Below are positions 36,067 to 44,127 of a stretch of 64,000 nucleotides of DNA, piece by piece. The first letter of the stretch is position 1. Each line of letters starts with the position of its first letter. A program made the position numbers and the translations under genes. Source of the stretch: Bradyrhizobium yuanmingense (GTDB lineage: Bacteria > Pseudomonadota > Alphaproteobacteria > Rhizobiales > Xanthobacteraceae); the NCBI RefSeq assembly GCF_029167105.1, contig NZ_JARFML010000003.1:310001-374000 (forward strand). The letters run 5' to 3'. The notes under the pieces are model-generated. The model ran no database searches. It saw nothing but the letters and a program-made list of their open reading frames with translations, and was not told where the DNA came from.

Positions 36067-36690
36067 CTACCGAGCTACACCTCTCTCTGGGGGCGACCAA
36101 CCGCCTCTACGACGCTTCCTTCCCTCTGTTGTAACTGTAGCTTTTCCGACCGGGACTGTGGTGAGGCCCATCTTGCTCGATCGCCGGAGGTTATTGATCT
36201 CCTTCATCAAGAGTATCCGCCGAAGCTGCGCTTCACGCGCCTGAACGTACACCTCCGTACTGATAGCGTGCTGATCGAAACCGTAAGATCGGAGCCGCGT
36301 TTCGATATAAATGGCTGCAGAAGCATCCAGTTGCCAATCCAGAGCGTTACCGATGGTGTAGATTTCGGCTACATCCTGGAAGTCCGGGGCAATGCCTGCC
36401 AGATCGACGCGGCGAAGAGTCATCTCGACGGCCTTTTGGCGATAGGTGCTGAGGAGCCTATGCCGCAGAACCCGGTAGCGTTGCATCTCCCAGAAGAGTT
36501 CTGCGATGTCGATAGCGAGCAGCCATTCGATGGCAGACTGGGGATCGAGGTCACTGAAGATGACAGTCTGAAGAGCCTGATAGTGGTCGATGTTCTCTCC
36601 GGGAAGAAGTAGCGGCGGAGGGCATAGCGCCTCGAATTGAGGCGGCAAGACGCTAGCCGATTGCGGCTGAAGGTTGATAGGACCATTCAT
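36067..36690 (-). CDS. Hypothetical protein linked to the ERF gene
   Basis: ATGA overlap with the ERF gene stop (36690-36687) sets the start; 207 aa, soluble, no signal peptide. Pro-rich N-terminus, then a helical segment ([34 protein letters not shown]) and a very basic C-terminus (GRKRRRGGW). No domain is recognised. Coupling to a single-strand annealing protein suggests a role in DNA metabolism of a mobile or phage-derived module. Confidence 0.65.
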   Translation of the reverse strand: MNGPINLQPQSASVLPPQFEALCPPPLLLPGENIDHYQALQTVIFSDLDPQSAIEWLLAIDIAELFWEMQRYRVLRHRLLSTYRQKAVEMTLRRVDLAGIAPDFQDVAEIYTIGNALDWQLDASAAIYIETRLRSYGFDQHAISTEVYVQAREAQLRRILLMKEINNLRRSSKMGLTTVPVGKATVTTEGRKRRRGGWSPPERGVAR

Positions 36691-37868
36691 TGACCTTGCG
36701 CCTCCGACCGCGGACGCGAAGGCGGTACAGCAACTGTCGCTCCGTTCGCCAAGTGGACGGGACTAGCATCCCAAAGCTCCTTCGCTATTGGCAGAGGCGA
36801 AATTTGCAGATTGGCCCACCAAGCCCTCTCGTTTCCGTGCCGATGCAGGGATTGGTGATGGGACCGGCAAAGCGGGACGGTAAACTCGTCGCTGACTTTT
36901 CGGCCCAAGGTACGCGGTTGAGCAAACTTCAGGTGATGCGCGTCTGCAGGGGTCTTCTGGCAAACCAGACACCCCTGGCCGCGGATGAACGCGAGGTGAT
37001 CTTTACTCCGTCTCCGAGACGGTTCTTTCGGGAAGGCCAGGCCGACCTGCTCTACGGAAGTGGCATTGGCAGGCACGTGAAGGTTATTGGATCTTTGCGA
37101 AGGTAGTTCACCCGGTAAGAGCTGTGTGACCGTTAACACGGGCTGCTGATCTGCTACATCAACATCGGCAAGGGCGGCTTCCTCGAACCTGTTCTGGTAG
37201 GCCGCCTCGAGCACGCGAGCGTCCACCTCCAGGAGAGTGTTCTTGAGGGGCAGGCTGATCTTGGCCCAGGCGAGCAGGTCCTCACCGCCTTCCCGCAGGG
37301 CAAGCTCGCCCAACAGCCGGTCCAGGAGCTCGGCGGAGCGTTCAGGAGGTAACACCGCGGACCGGTTGAGAACGCCCTTCGGAGCTTTTCCCTTCGAGCC
37401 AGGCGCGGCCTGCGGCTCGGTGGCGGCTGGAGGGCCTGTGACAAGATCAGGGGCGTCCAAATCGTCCTCTCCGGCAATCCCGACCAGAGCGAACAGGGCA
37501 TACCGGCGGGCATAGGTTAGCGCCGCGCCCATCCGGTGCGGCGTTTCGACCTCCTTGCTGGTGCAGACCGGTAGCTCCGAGGAGATCCATTTGCCGGAAG
37601 CGTGGGTAAGCAAGGTGGTGAGATGGATCTGTCCGGTGACCTGCTCGATCCGGGTGGTCTGGATAGTGGCGATTTCCTGCTGGCTTAACGTCTTGCGGAC
37701 GATGTCCAGACCGGAGGCCAGGGAAGCGTAGCGGAAGGTTCGATCATCCTCCGGCGGGAAGGGCGATCGGATCACCGCTGTGAGGGTTTTCTCGGGGTTC
37801 GCCAATTCAGCTTGGGCCCGGGCGAGGGCGGCAGCGATGGTCCCGATGCGCTCACTGGACTGATGCAT
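36687..37868 (-). CDS. ERF-family single-strand DNA annealing protein with C-terminal HNH-like domain
   Basis: ATG 37868 follows GGAGGAG and starts the ERF domain directly; the upstream extension is basic low-complexity sequence. The product is 393 aa. Residues 1-140 match ERF ([44 protein letters not shown]). Residues 299-348 form an HNH/DUF968-like zinc module: [17 protein letters not shown] and [19 protein letters not shown] proteins anneal single strands in phage recombination; the C-terminal module suggests nuclease or DNA binding. Fusion in one chain is seen directly; joint function is inferred. Confidence 0.82.
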   Translation of the reverse strand: MHQSSERIGTIAAALARAQAELANPEKTLTAVIRSPFPPEDDRTFRYASLASGLDIVRKTLSQQEIATIQTTRIEQVTGQIHLTTLLTHASGKWISSELPVCTSKEVETPHRMGAALTYARRYALFALVGIAGEDDLDAPDLVTGPPAATEPQAAPGSKGKAPKGVLNRSAVLPPERSAELLDRLLGELALREGGEDLLAWAKISLPLKNTLLEVDARVLEAAYQNRFEEAALADVDVADQQPVLTVTQLLPGELPSQRSNNLHVPANATSVEQVGLAFPKEPSRRRSKDHLAFIRGQGCLVCQKTPADAHHLKFAQPRTLGRKVSDEFTVPLCRSHHQSLHRHGNERAWWANLQISPLPIAKELWDASPVHLANGATVAVPPSRPRSEAQGQ

Positions 37869-37968
37869 GGGGCTCCTCCGGCGCCTGGGTTTCGAAGCTG
37901 ATCGCGCCGGACTTGGACCGCTTGGCTTTGATGCCATGTCCCATCGCTTCTTTGGCGTCCTCCGGCAT
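37852..37968 (-). CDS. Possible truncated small gene upstream of the ERF gene
   Basis: A minus-strand frame reads [19 protein letters not shown], then [17 protein letters not shown] to a stop at 37852, overlapping the ERF start. Composition looks protein-like, but upstream of about 38011 the frame enters the antisense of the DUF5681 remnant. It is probably the 3' end of a gene that lost its start. ATG 37968 would give 38 aa. Confidence 0.35.
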   Translation of the reverse strand: MPEDAKEAMGHGIKAKRSKSGAISFETQAPEEPHASVQ

Positions 37969-38014
37969 CAGCTTCTTCAAGTCGGCCTTCGCCGCCTCAT
38001 GCTGCCCGCACGAT

Positions 38015-38433
38015 ATGGCTCGGAATCTCAAGGGACAGCTCGAAAAGGGGACCTCCGGCAATCCGCGTGGACGGCCTCCCAGGCAGCCCCATCCCATCTG
38101 CGACGACCAGGTTCGTCGCGACTTCTTCGAAGCCGAGAAGATGTTGGTCCCCGTTTCATTGGGAATAAGCGCGAGATGATCCCCGCGCGTGTCGCGGTAG
38201 ACAAGCAGCTTATCCTTAAGGCGGTGTCAGGCGATCCGCGCGCCATGGCACAGTACTATAAGCGGAAGGATCGTTTTATCGTCGAGTACGTCAACCAGCA
38301 GCTCGAGAACTTGCGCGTCATTGTCGAAGGCGAAGAACGTTTGCGTCAGTTTCCGGAAGACGTCACAGACGAGTTTAAGAGGGCACTAAGCCTGCTGAAG
38401 CAGACTATAGATCGACACTATTATCCGCTTTAG
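38015..38433 (+). pseudogene. DUF5681-domain protein, frameshifted
   Basis: ATG 38015 opens MARNLKGQLEKGTSGNPRGR, the DUF5681 signature, and continues to CDDQVRRDFFEAEKM before stopping at SLGISAR. The expected continuation, NKREMIPARVAVDKQLILKA to RHYYPL, is in another frame from about 38155 to the stop at 38433. One frameshift near 38150 breaks an otherwise full-length ~140-aa protein. The family is associated with phage-like and integrative elements. A sequencing error is an alternative. Confidence 0.7.
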
Positions 38434-38461
38434 GACGAGCCGCCGCTTTTCAGGCTGTAGT

Positions 38462-38494
38462 AAGGGGAGTGCCTCATCGCACTCCCCTTTTCTT
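38462..38494 (+). terminator. Rho-independent terminator
   Basis: Perfect 11-bp arms AAGGGGAGTGC (38462-38472) and GCACTCCCCTT (38479-38489), a six-base loop and a following TTCTT. It lies 29 bp after the DUF5681 frame end. Confidence 0.85.
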
Positions 38495-38761
38495 GTTCAG
38501 GTTCAGCGTGTCGCCGCCGAGTGCTAGAGCGCGCACCTATAAAGGCGCAGTCAGCCTGGATGGGCATGAGTTGACTCTTGCCAGCCCGGGTTCGGCGGTG
38601 AATTCAAAGCACTGATCAAAACTAAGCCATGCTCACGTCCTATTGTCGTCTGTAGCTGATTTCACGTGCATGACCTCGCACGGTCCGCTTCTAAGGGCTG
38701 AGCGGAAAGCTGGCGCCCGAGCTCCCGAGAGCAGCCTTTGACCCTGAACTGACATTATTGC

Positions 38762-38980
38762 CTAGCGAACGAGGCCCCGCTTCGCGCGCCTGCCGAGCCG
38801 CACGCTGTGTCGAATAAAGCCGCAGGCGGCGAGCAAGATAGTGAGAAGACCAATCTCCCAACGACCGGCAGCAAATAGAGCGATGCAAATCAGACAAACT
38901 AAGAAATGAAGGACGGTCCAAGATAAGGCAAACCCCAGATAGGTCCTTCCCGTTGAGATGTTGCTCGTGTTGTCCGCCAT
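38762..38980 (-). CDS. Small membrane protein, two helices
   Basis: 72 aa from ATG 38980. A polar N-terminus is followed by two hydrophobic segments (WTVLHFLVCLICIALFAAG and WEIGLLTILLAACGFI) and a basic C-terminus (RRAKRGLVR), so a hairpin inner-membrane protein with both ends in the cytoplasm is predicted. Unknown function. The 328-bp stretch 38434-38761 before it holds only the terminator at 38462. Confidence 0.55.
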   Translation of the reverse strand: MADNTSNISTGRTYLGFALSWTVLHFLVCLICIALFAAGRWEIGLLTILLAACGFIRHSVRLGRRAKRGLVR

Positions 38981-39376
38981 GAATGCAGAACCCTCGCCGC
39001 CCGACTCGTTGCGCCTTTTTGCACCTTGCCAAAATCTGCTGGACGGTGGAGCCCTGAAGCAGGCCTGCTGCAGTCCTGCTCGCCCCCTGTAAGCGACCTG
39101 ATAATCTCCTGTTCGCTATCCTGTTTCTGACAGCATCGCGGTCTGCAATCAGCTCGTAAGCCGCTCAGATGTGGGCGTTTTTGCCCCTGCATGGTGCCGC
39201 CGGCGGCGCTATCCCGCGCAATTACCAGGCAGATCAGGTGCATCAGAACGCCAGCTCACCTCTGAGCTGTCTCGCGCCTCGTAAGATCGTCTCCAGCGAC
39301 GCATAGAAAAACCGCCGCCGCTGATTGCTCAACGTTGCGGCGGTTGCTGTTGACTGAGTGTTAGCGAGAGGTGGGT
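38981..39376. other. Intergenic stretch with a terminator
   Basis: No gene is seen in these 396 bp. The right part holds the strong minus-strand hairpin at 39306-39345. The rest is GC-rich sequence without readable motifs. Confidence 0.45.
39306..39345 (-). terminator. Rho-independent terminator of the 39377 gene
   Basis: On the minus strand, AACCGCCGC and GCGGCGGTT arms (39345-39337 and 39318-39310) enclose an 18-base loop and run into TTTCT. It lies 32 bp past the stop of the small exported protein gene. Confidence 0.8.
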
Positions 39377-39640
39377 TTACCGCACGTACCAATATCCCCA
39401 CCAGCGCTGGGACACCGGCCGTGCCTGCGCCTTCATCGCTGCGACTTCTTCGGCCGGGCGCAGCTGCGGGCCATAGACCGCCGGCGGGTAAACATCATCC
39501 CACAGCACAAATCCGCCCTGGACAGCAGCCGCCCGGTGTGACGGAGCAACGGTGAGCTCGGCGGCCGGCGCCATGGATGTCGCCAAAGTGAGGCCAAGGG
39601 CGGCCAGGGCAATGGTTGGAATAAGGGGCCGGAAGTTCAT
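39377..39640 (-). CDS. Small exported protein, unknown function
   Basis: 87 aa. Residues 1-27 are a signal peptide (IPTIALAALGLTLATSMAPAAE). The mature chain has VLWDDVYPPAVYGPQ and ends with aromatic RWWGYWYVR. No domain recognised. It is a single-gene unit with its own terminator. An exported protein of similar size and layout lies at 21144. Confidence 0.7.
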   Translation of the reverse strand: MNFRPLIPTIALAALGLTLATSMAPAAELTVAPSHRAAAVQGGFVLWDDVYPPAVYGPQLRPAEEVAAMKAQARPVSQRWWGYWYVR

Positions 39641-40046
39641 TGGATTGAATCCCTCATGAAATGCGATGGGCGATAATGCGACGGGTTCCGGATGGTTGCA
39701 AGGGCACGGGCCTCACCGGTTGACGCCAATTTCCGGTTGCGCGGCCGCACGCTCTCGCCAAGGCGCGTCGGATCGACCGCGACGGGCCTTGATGCATTGG
39801 GCTGCGAGAACGTCTCTTAGATATGTGGTCGTCATATATAGAGAGTGTTCGATGATCACCGCCGGCCGAGACGAGATCAGGCAGAGGCTGGCAGCGTTGC
39901 CGCGCGCGCGGCATGCATGGACAAAGGAGACCGAACCTTGAACATTTTTTCGGCGCTCGTGAATCCTCGAGAACCATGATGTCGACACACTGCTCACTCT
40001 TGATAGGACGCGCACGATCCAGGACGACTCCCAGGACGACTCTCTC
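39641..40046. other. Intergenic stretch, nothing convincing
   Basis: These 406 bp upstream of the small exported protein hold only doubtful mini-frames, such as a 29-codon ATG frame at 39852 and a 13-codon TTG frame behind AAAGGAG near 39938. An AT-rich TCATATATAGAGAG patch near 39830 could be promoter sequence. Confidence 0.35.
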
Positions 40047-40220
40047 ATGACTTCTGCGTTTGTCTCTGCTTCCATTTTCGGCGCTGGTCTCATTCTCGGA
40101 TACGCGCTGCGCGCCTGGCGCGTCCAACGAAGAGCCGTGAGCTCATCCAGCAGCGCCTCGCGCCGGGCGTCGCGGCCCGCTCCGACCTCGACGTTCGGCC
40201 ACGCCCGGCGAGCCTTCTAG
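40047..40220 (+). CDS. Very small single-helix membrane protein
   Basis: 57 aa from ATG 40047: one hydrophobic segment (AFVSASIFGAGLILGYALRAW) followed by a basic Ser/Ala/Arg-rich tail. Composition fits a small inner-membrane protein. There is no strong ribosome site and no known family. Confidence 0.4.
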   Translation: MTSAFVSASIFGAGLILGYALRAWRVQRRAVSSSSSASRRASRPAPTSTFGHARRAF

Positions 40221-40279
40221 GCATCGTCCCATTCGATGGCGGCATCCAGCTTCACACCGAACCGATGGGACATGACGAC

Positions 40280-40555
40280 ATGAGCGAGCCCAAGAAGGAT
40301 GCGCCACGACGCTACATCGTGGACGGCGCCGGACAGCGCGTGCTTGTCGGTCTGACGATCTCGGAAACGATCGAGTTCGAAGCGCTGGACAAGCCGGACA
40401 CCCGTCCCGGCGCCGAACTGCTCGGGGAGGCGGCGCGCGTCCGAGAGGCCAGGCATGGCGAACGTTGGGTCGAACTCTACGTCAAGCACGAGCGAGCCTG
40501 GAGTGACTGGATGGCCCAGACACGTGCGCAGTCGCCGCTGCCGTGTCTCAACTGA
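40280..40555 (+). CDS. Hypothetical soluble protein
   Basis: 91 aa from ATG 40280 (an in-frame ATG at 40265 is possible). It is charged and soluble: RRYIVDGAGQRVLVGLT, ISETIEFEALDKP and a Trp-containing C-terminus (HERAWSDWMAQTRAQ). Unknown family. It faces the metallophosphatase gene tail to tail. Confidence 0.55.
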   Translation: MSEPKKDAPRRYIVDGAGQRVLVGLTISETIEFEALDKPDTRPGAELLGEAARVREARHGERWVELYVKHERAWSDWMAQTRAQSPLPCLN

Positions 40556-40622
40556 AAATAGCGAACGTCCATTCCCTCCCTCGAGATGGTCTCGCGCGTC
40601 GGTGGCAGGAGGCTGAAGCTCG

Positions 40623-41369
40623 TCACACCGCGAGCATGCGGCTTCCCTGGATGCTCATCAGGGTGAGGTTGCCGGTCGCATAGGCGCCGGTGTCGATATT
40701 GGCGCGGTTGGCCAGCAATTCGGCGCTGCGGACCGGCGTATGGCCGTGGACGATATATTTGCCGAACTGCTCCTCGCTCCGCAGGAATTCCTCGCGAATC
40801 CAGAGCAGATCGCGCTCGGTCTGCTCGGCGAGCGGCACGCCCGGGCGAACGCCGGCGTGGACGAAGAAGAAGTCTCCGCAACTGAAGCTCAGCCGCAGAT
40901 TGTCCAGGAATTCCAGATGCTCAGTCGGCATGGCGCGAATCAAGTCGCGCAGGATCGATGCCGGCTCATCGCGCTTGAGATCCGGCGGAGCAAGCCCGTA
41001 GGACATCAATGTCTGGGTCCCGCCGACGGCGATCCAGTCCTCGAACAGTGAAGGATCTTCGAACACCCTCACCAGAAAGGCCTCGTGGTTGCCCTTGAGG
41101 AAGACCGCATTTCCCCGGCGGCTCCGCTCGACCAGAATGTCGAGGGTGGAACGCGTATCCGGGCCGCGATCGATGTAATCGCCCATGAAGACTTCGACGG
41201 CATAGCGCGGCCGGCTGCGCGCAACGTCGGCGTCGATCACCCGCAGCATGGGCTCGAGCAGATGCGCGCAGCCGTGAATATCAGAGATCGCGTAAATGCG
41301 GACGCCGTCCGGCAATTGCGGTTTGGGAGGCGACGGGTGGGATCTCGCGAAAGACTTCATGGCGCTCAT
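40623..41369 (-). CDS. Calcineurin-like metallophosphoesterase (serine/threonine phosphatase type)
   Basis: 248 aa. The phosphoesterase motifs are complete: AISDIHGCAHLL (DxH), MGDYIDRGPDT (GDxxDRG), LKGNHEAFL (GNHE), FVHAGVRPG and VHGHTPV (GHT). These residues bind the two metals in PPP-type phosphatases such as PrpA and ApaH. Substrate could be phosphoprotein or dinucleotide. Next to an exopolysaccharide locus with a tyrosine kinase a regulatory role is possible, but the family is serine/threonine or nucleotide specific. Confidence 0.88.
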   Translation of the reverse strand: MSAMKSFARSHPSPPKPQLPDGVRIYAISDIHGCAHLLEPMLRVIDADVARSRPRYAVEVFMGDYIDRGPDTRSTLDILVERSRRGNAVFLKGNHEAFLVRVFEDPSLFEDWIAVGGTQTLMSYGLAPPDLKRDEPASILRDLIRAMPTEHLEFLDNLRLSFSCGDFFFVHAGVRPGVPLAEQTERDLLWIREEFLRSEEQFGKYIVHGHTPVRSAELLANRANIDTGAYATGNLTLMSIQGSRMLAV

Positions 41370-41974
41370 CGATCGGGTGGTCGGAAAAATATCCCCAAGT
41401 CACCAGCACCGGAGAGCGTCCATCCAGCGCGAGCAACGCGAGTTCCGTGGGGCCGCAGCTCGTTGTCGGTCCCGATCACGCCAAAAGAAGGGCACGGCAT
41501 TTTTTGCCGAATTGCCTTAATGGCGGCAGGAACGAGATGGGGCCGCAGGAATTGCATCGCTACCCTGAAGCGTGCGGCAAGTCTGCATCACTCGCCGCGA
41601 TTCTTGCATGCACCTGCAGATAGAAATTCCAGGAAACTCTCGCGAGCGATCCGATGTTGCGTTCGGCGGCAGCAAAGCAGTGCCTCAAAGCTGAGCGAAC
41701 GACGGCTCGTGCAAACGATAGCGCTGCATCGGATGCGGAACTTGATTCAAAATAGGGCAGTTCGTTCGCTCGTATGTCAGCACTGTGACGACATTTTCAG
41801 CGCGCCGAATTTCGCCGCGCATCTCAACGCGACTCATCATCCGTGCGCCGCAAAAGTTTTCGCGTGCAGCGCCACAATGTCGCTGCGATCGACCAACACT
41901 TTCCGTGCGGGGAATTGACGGGTCTTCAGCATCACGATGAGCGTCAGGCACTCTCTCGATACGCAGAGGTTCGA
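41370..41974. other. Long upstream region of the second exopolysaccharide locus
   Basis: 605 bp between the divergent phosphatase and sugar-transferase genes. No gene is supported; the frame of the transferase stays open upstream to 41843 but without domain sequence. The length suggests promoter and regulator sites. No confident boxes were identified. Confidence 0.4.
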
Positions 41975-43405
41975 ATGGCTGTTGCAACTTACGGTTCTGA
42001 AAGCGCTCATGCGCTGTCATCTGCGCGCGGCAGTGCGCTTCAGAGGCCCTTTCAGGTCGTCGTTATCGCTGCTGACTTTCTGTTGATCCTGCTGAGTTAC
42101 GTGGCGGGAGCTTCGCTGTATGGCGTGGCCGTCGCATCGCCGCCGGAAGGCGCATCGGTGGGAGCCGGATTGTTTGTCGGCGTGGTGTTCGTCGGGATCG
42201 CCTATTTCCGGGACGTCTATTCCACGCACCGGCTGCTCAATCTGGTTTGGCAGCTTCGAATGGCGGCTTTTGTCTGGCTGACGTCGCTCACGATCCTTGC
42301 CGTTGCAGCCTTCCTGCTGAAATCGACGGACAATCTGTCGCGCGGCACCGTCATCGTCTTCGCCGTGATCGGCGGGCTCGGCCTGATCAGCCTGCGCTTC
42401 GCCTGGCAGGCCGTGTTCGGCACGAGCTTTGCGAGAAGCCGCCTGGTCGACCGCAAGGTGATCCTGCTCAGCCTGAAGCCGCTCGACTTCACCTCGAGCC
42501 GCTTCAAGGATTTGCGCAGGAACGGCTTCGACGTCACGCGCCATTTCGTGCTCGGACAGGACCGGGATGACGGCCAATGGGAGCGGCAGATTCGCGACGT
42601 CATCCGTCAGTCGCGCGCGGCCGATGTCGACGAATATCTGCTCGCGATCGACTGGAACGAATTGCCGATGCTGCGCAAGCTGGGGCCATATTTGCGCGCC
42701 GTCCCGCAGCCCATTCGCCTGCTGCCGGACGATTCCGTTGCCGACCTCGTGACCCGTCCGTTCCTGCCGGTCAGCGGAACCGTCGCGGTCGAGATCCAGC
42801 GGCCGCCGCTCACCATTCTCGAGCGGCTGCAGAAGCGCTGTCTCGACGTCGGTGTCGCTCTGTTCGCGCTCGTGCTGCTGACGCCGCTGCTGCTGACCGT
42901 AGCCGTGCTGATCAAGCTGGATTCGCCGGGAAGCGTCATATTCCGGCAGTCGCGCCGCGGCTTCAACGGCAAGCCGTTCGAGATCTGGAAGTTCCGCACC
43001 ATGACGGTGTCCGAGAACGGCGAGACAGTGACCCAGGCGACCAAGGGGGATGCTCGGGTCACCAAGATCGGGCGCTTCCTGCGCATGACCAGCATCGACG
43101 AGCTGCCGCAGCTCTGGAACGTGCTGCGTGGGGACATGTCGCTGGTGGGACCGCGTCCGCACGCGCTCGCCCATGACAATTACTACGACGAGCTGATCAG
43201 CAAGTATGTCTACCGCCATCACATGAAGCCGGGCCTGACGGGCTGGGCTCAGGTGAACGGATTCCGGGGCGAGACCCCCACGATCGATCTGATGGAAAAG
43301 CGGGTCGAGTACGACGTCTGGTACGTCAGCAATTGGAGCATCTGGCTCGACCTGAAGATCATGGCCCGCACCGCGTCGGCAGTGATGTTTCAGGAAGCCT
43401 ATTAG
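41975..43405 (+). CDS. Undecaprenyl-phosphate sugar phosphotransferase, second copy
   Basis: ATG 41975 with AGAGG upstream; 476 aa. N-terminal membrane domain (VVVIAADFLLILLSYVAGAS), CoA-binding-like centre and C-terminal transferase with [65 protein letters not shown] and [15 protein letters not shown]. It is the paralog of the gene at 18207. It initiates lipid-linked repeat-unit synthesis for the 44-64 kb cluster. Confidence 0.92.
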   Translation: MAVATYGSESAHALSSARGSALQRPFQVVVIAADFLLILLSYVAGASLYGVAVASPPEGASVGAGLFVGVVFVGIAYFRDVYSTHRLLNLVWQLRMAAFVWLTSLTILAVAAFLLKSTDNLSRGTVIVFAVIGGLGLISLRFAWQAVFGTSFARSRLVDRKVILLSLKPLDFTSSRFKDLRRNGFDVTRHFVLGQDRDDGQWERQIRDVIRQSRAADVDEYLLAIDWNELPMLRKLGPYLRAVPQPIRLLPDDSVADLVTRPFLPVSGTVAVEIQRPPLTILERLQKRCLDVGVALFALVLLTPLLLTVAVLIKLDSPGSVIFRQSRRGFNGKPFEIWKFRTMTVSENGETVTQATKGDARVTKIGRFLRMTSIDELPQLWNVLRGDMSLVGPRPHALAHDNYYDELISKYVYRHHMKPGLTGWAQVNGFRGETPTIDLMEKRVEYDVWYVSNWSIWLDLKIMARTASAVMFQEAY

Positions 43406-43449
43406 GCGCTTTTATTCTCTCAATCGCTTGGAACCCCAGCCGGGGAGCC

Positions 43450-43737
43450 TCAGGTTTTATTCTGTGGCGGCCTGCGGAAGAGCCGCATGATCGCATCGCG
43501 CAGCGCGAGCAGCGGCGGCACGAGCACGAAGAAGGCTCCCATTGCGACGGAGACGATGACGTGGCGGATCGAGAAGGGCTCGTCCTGCTCGATCTGGCGC
43601 CGGCTCGGGTCTATGGGGGCGGGAGAGAGCGTCGTCGCCATGGGGTGGCGGAGCGGCTTGCGTGGAGGGATCACGATCAACACGAACAGAATGTTGAGCA
43701 GGACCCAAACAGTCAAAATCGTCAGGACGATCAGCAT
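43450..43737 (-). CDS. Small two-helix membrane protein
   Basis: 95 aa. Two hydrophobic segments (LIVLTILTVWVLLNILFVLIV and HVIVSVAMGAFFVLVPPLLAL) flank a hydrophilic loop of about 40 residues with Pro-rich sequence; the C-terminus is basic. Unknown function. It converges with the sugar transferase gene, which ends 44 bp away. Confidence 0.6.
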   Translation of the reverse strand: MLIVLTILTVWVLLNILFVLIVIPPRKPLRHPMATTLSPAPIDPSRRQIEQDEPFSIRHVIVSVAMGAFFVLVPPLLALRDAIMRLFRRPPQNKT

Positions 43738-44127
43738 CCGAGCCTACCGGAAAAGAACTGCGAGTATGAGCCGAGATTAGCCTCGGGGAGCCGAGAAAGA
43801 AAGATGCCTAAAGTTTCGGCATTTTCGGGCATCAAGCTCGGATTATCCCGTCTTATCGATGGATAATGGCCCCCAAGCGCACTCTCTTGGCGACCACCGT
43901 ATCCGTCAATCCTTGCTTTTGGCTAGAGCAATAACTGCAAGTTGTGGATTCCGGGCGAATACGGACTGGCGAGCAGTTCCGGAGCGCTTGCCGCATCTCC
44001 GGTCCGTGCGCGAGGGCGCACGGGATGCCATTCAAGCGACCGCCAAGCACGAATAAGACCCGCTGCCAATTGGCAACGGGCCCGAGCTCATTCCAGTCGT
44101 TCAGTGGGAGCGGCGCCTCGCCTCCGC
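43738..44127. other. Intergenic stretch downstream of the ExoP-like gene
   Basis: 390 bp with no supported gene. The right part contains the minus-strand terminator hairpin at 44050-44080; the left part is upstream of the 43450 gene and may hold its promoter. Confidence 0.4.
44050..44080 (-). terminator. Terminator candidate of the ExoP-like gene
   Basis: On the minus strand CCCGTTGCC and GGCAGCGGG arms with an AATT loop and one mismatch are followed by TCTTATTC. It is 48 bp after the stop. Confidence 0.6.

Noticed and set aside
37867..38150. In-frame upstream extension of the second half of the DUF5681 gene
   Set aside because: It reads antisense or out of frame through other genes. The real 5' half is in another frame from 38015.
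41965..41975. GGTTCGAAT resembling a tRNA T-arm
   Set aside because: No cloverleaf can be built around it; it lies at the ribosome site of the sugar transferase gene.
42017..43222. 401-codon minus-strand frame opposite the sugar transferase at 41975
   Set aside because: Low-complexity, Gln/Asp/Arg-rich antisense sequence; the plus-strand frame has complete transferase motifs.
43410..43450. CCCC-AGCC-GGGG hairpin between the converging genes
   Set aside because: The stem is only four bases and has no good T-run directly after it, so it was not listed as a terminator.
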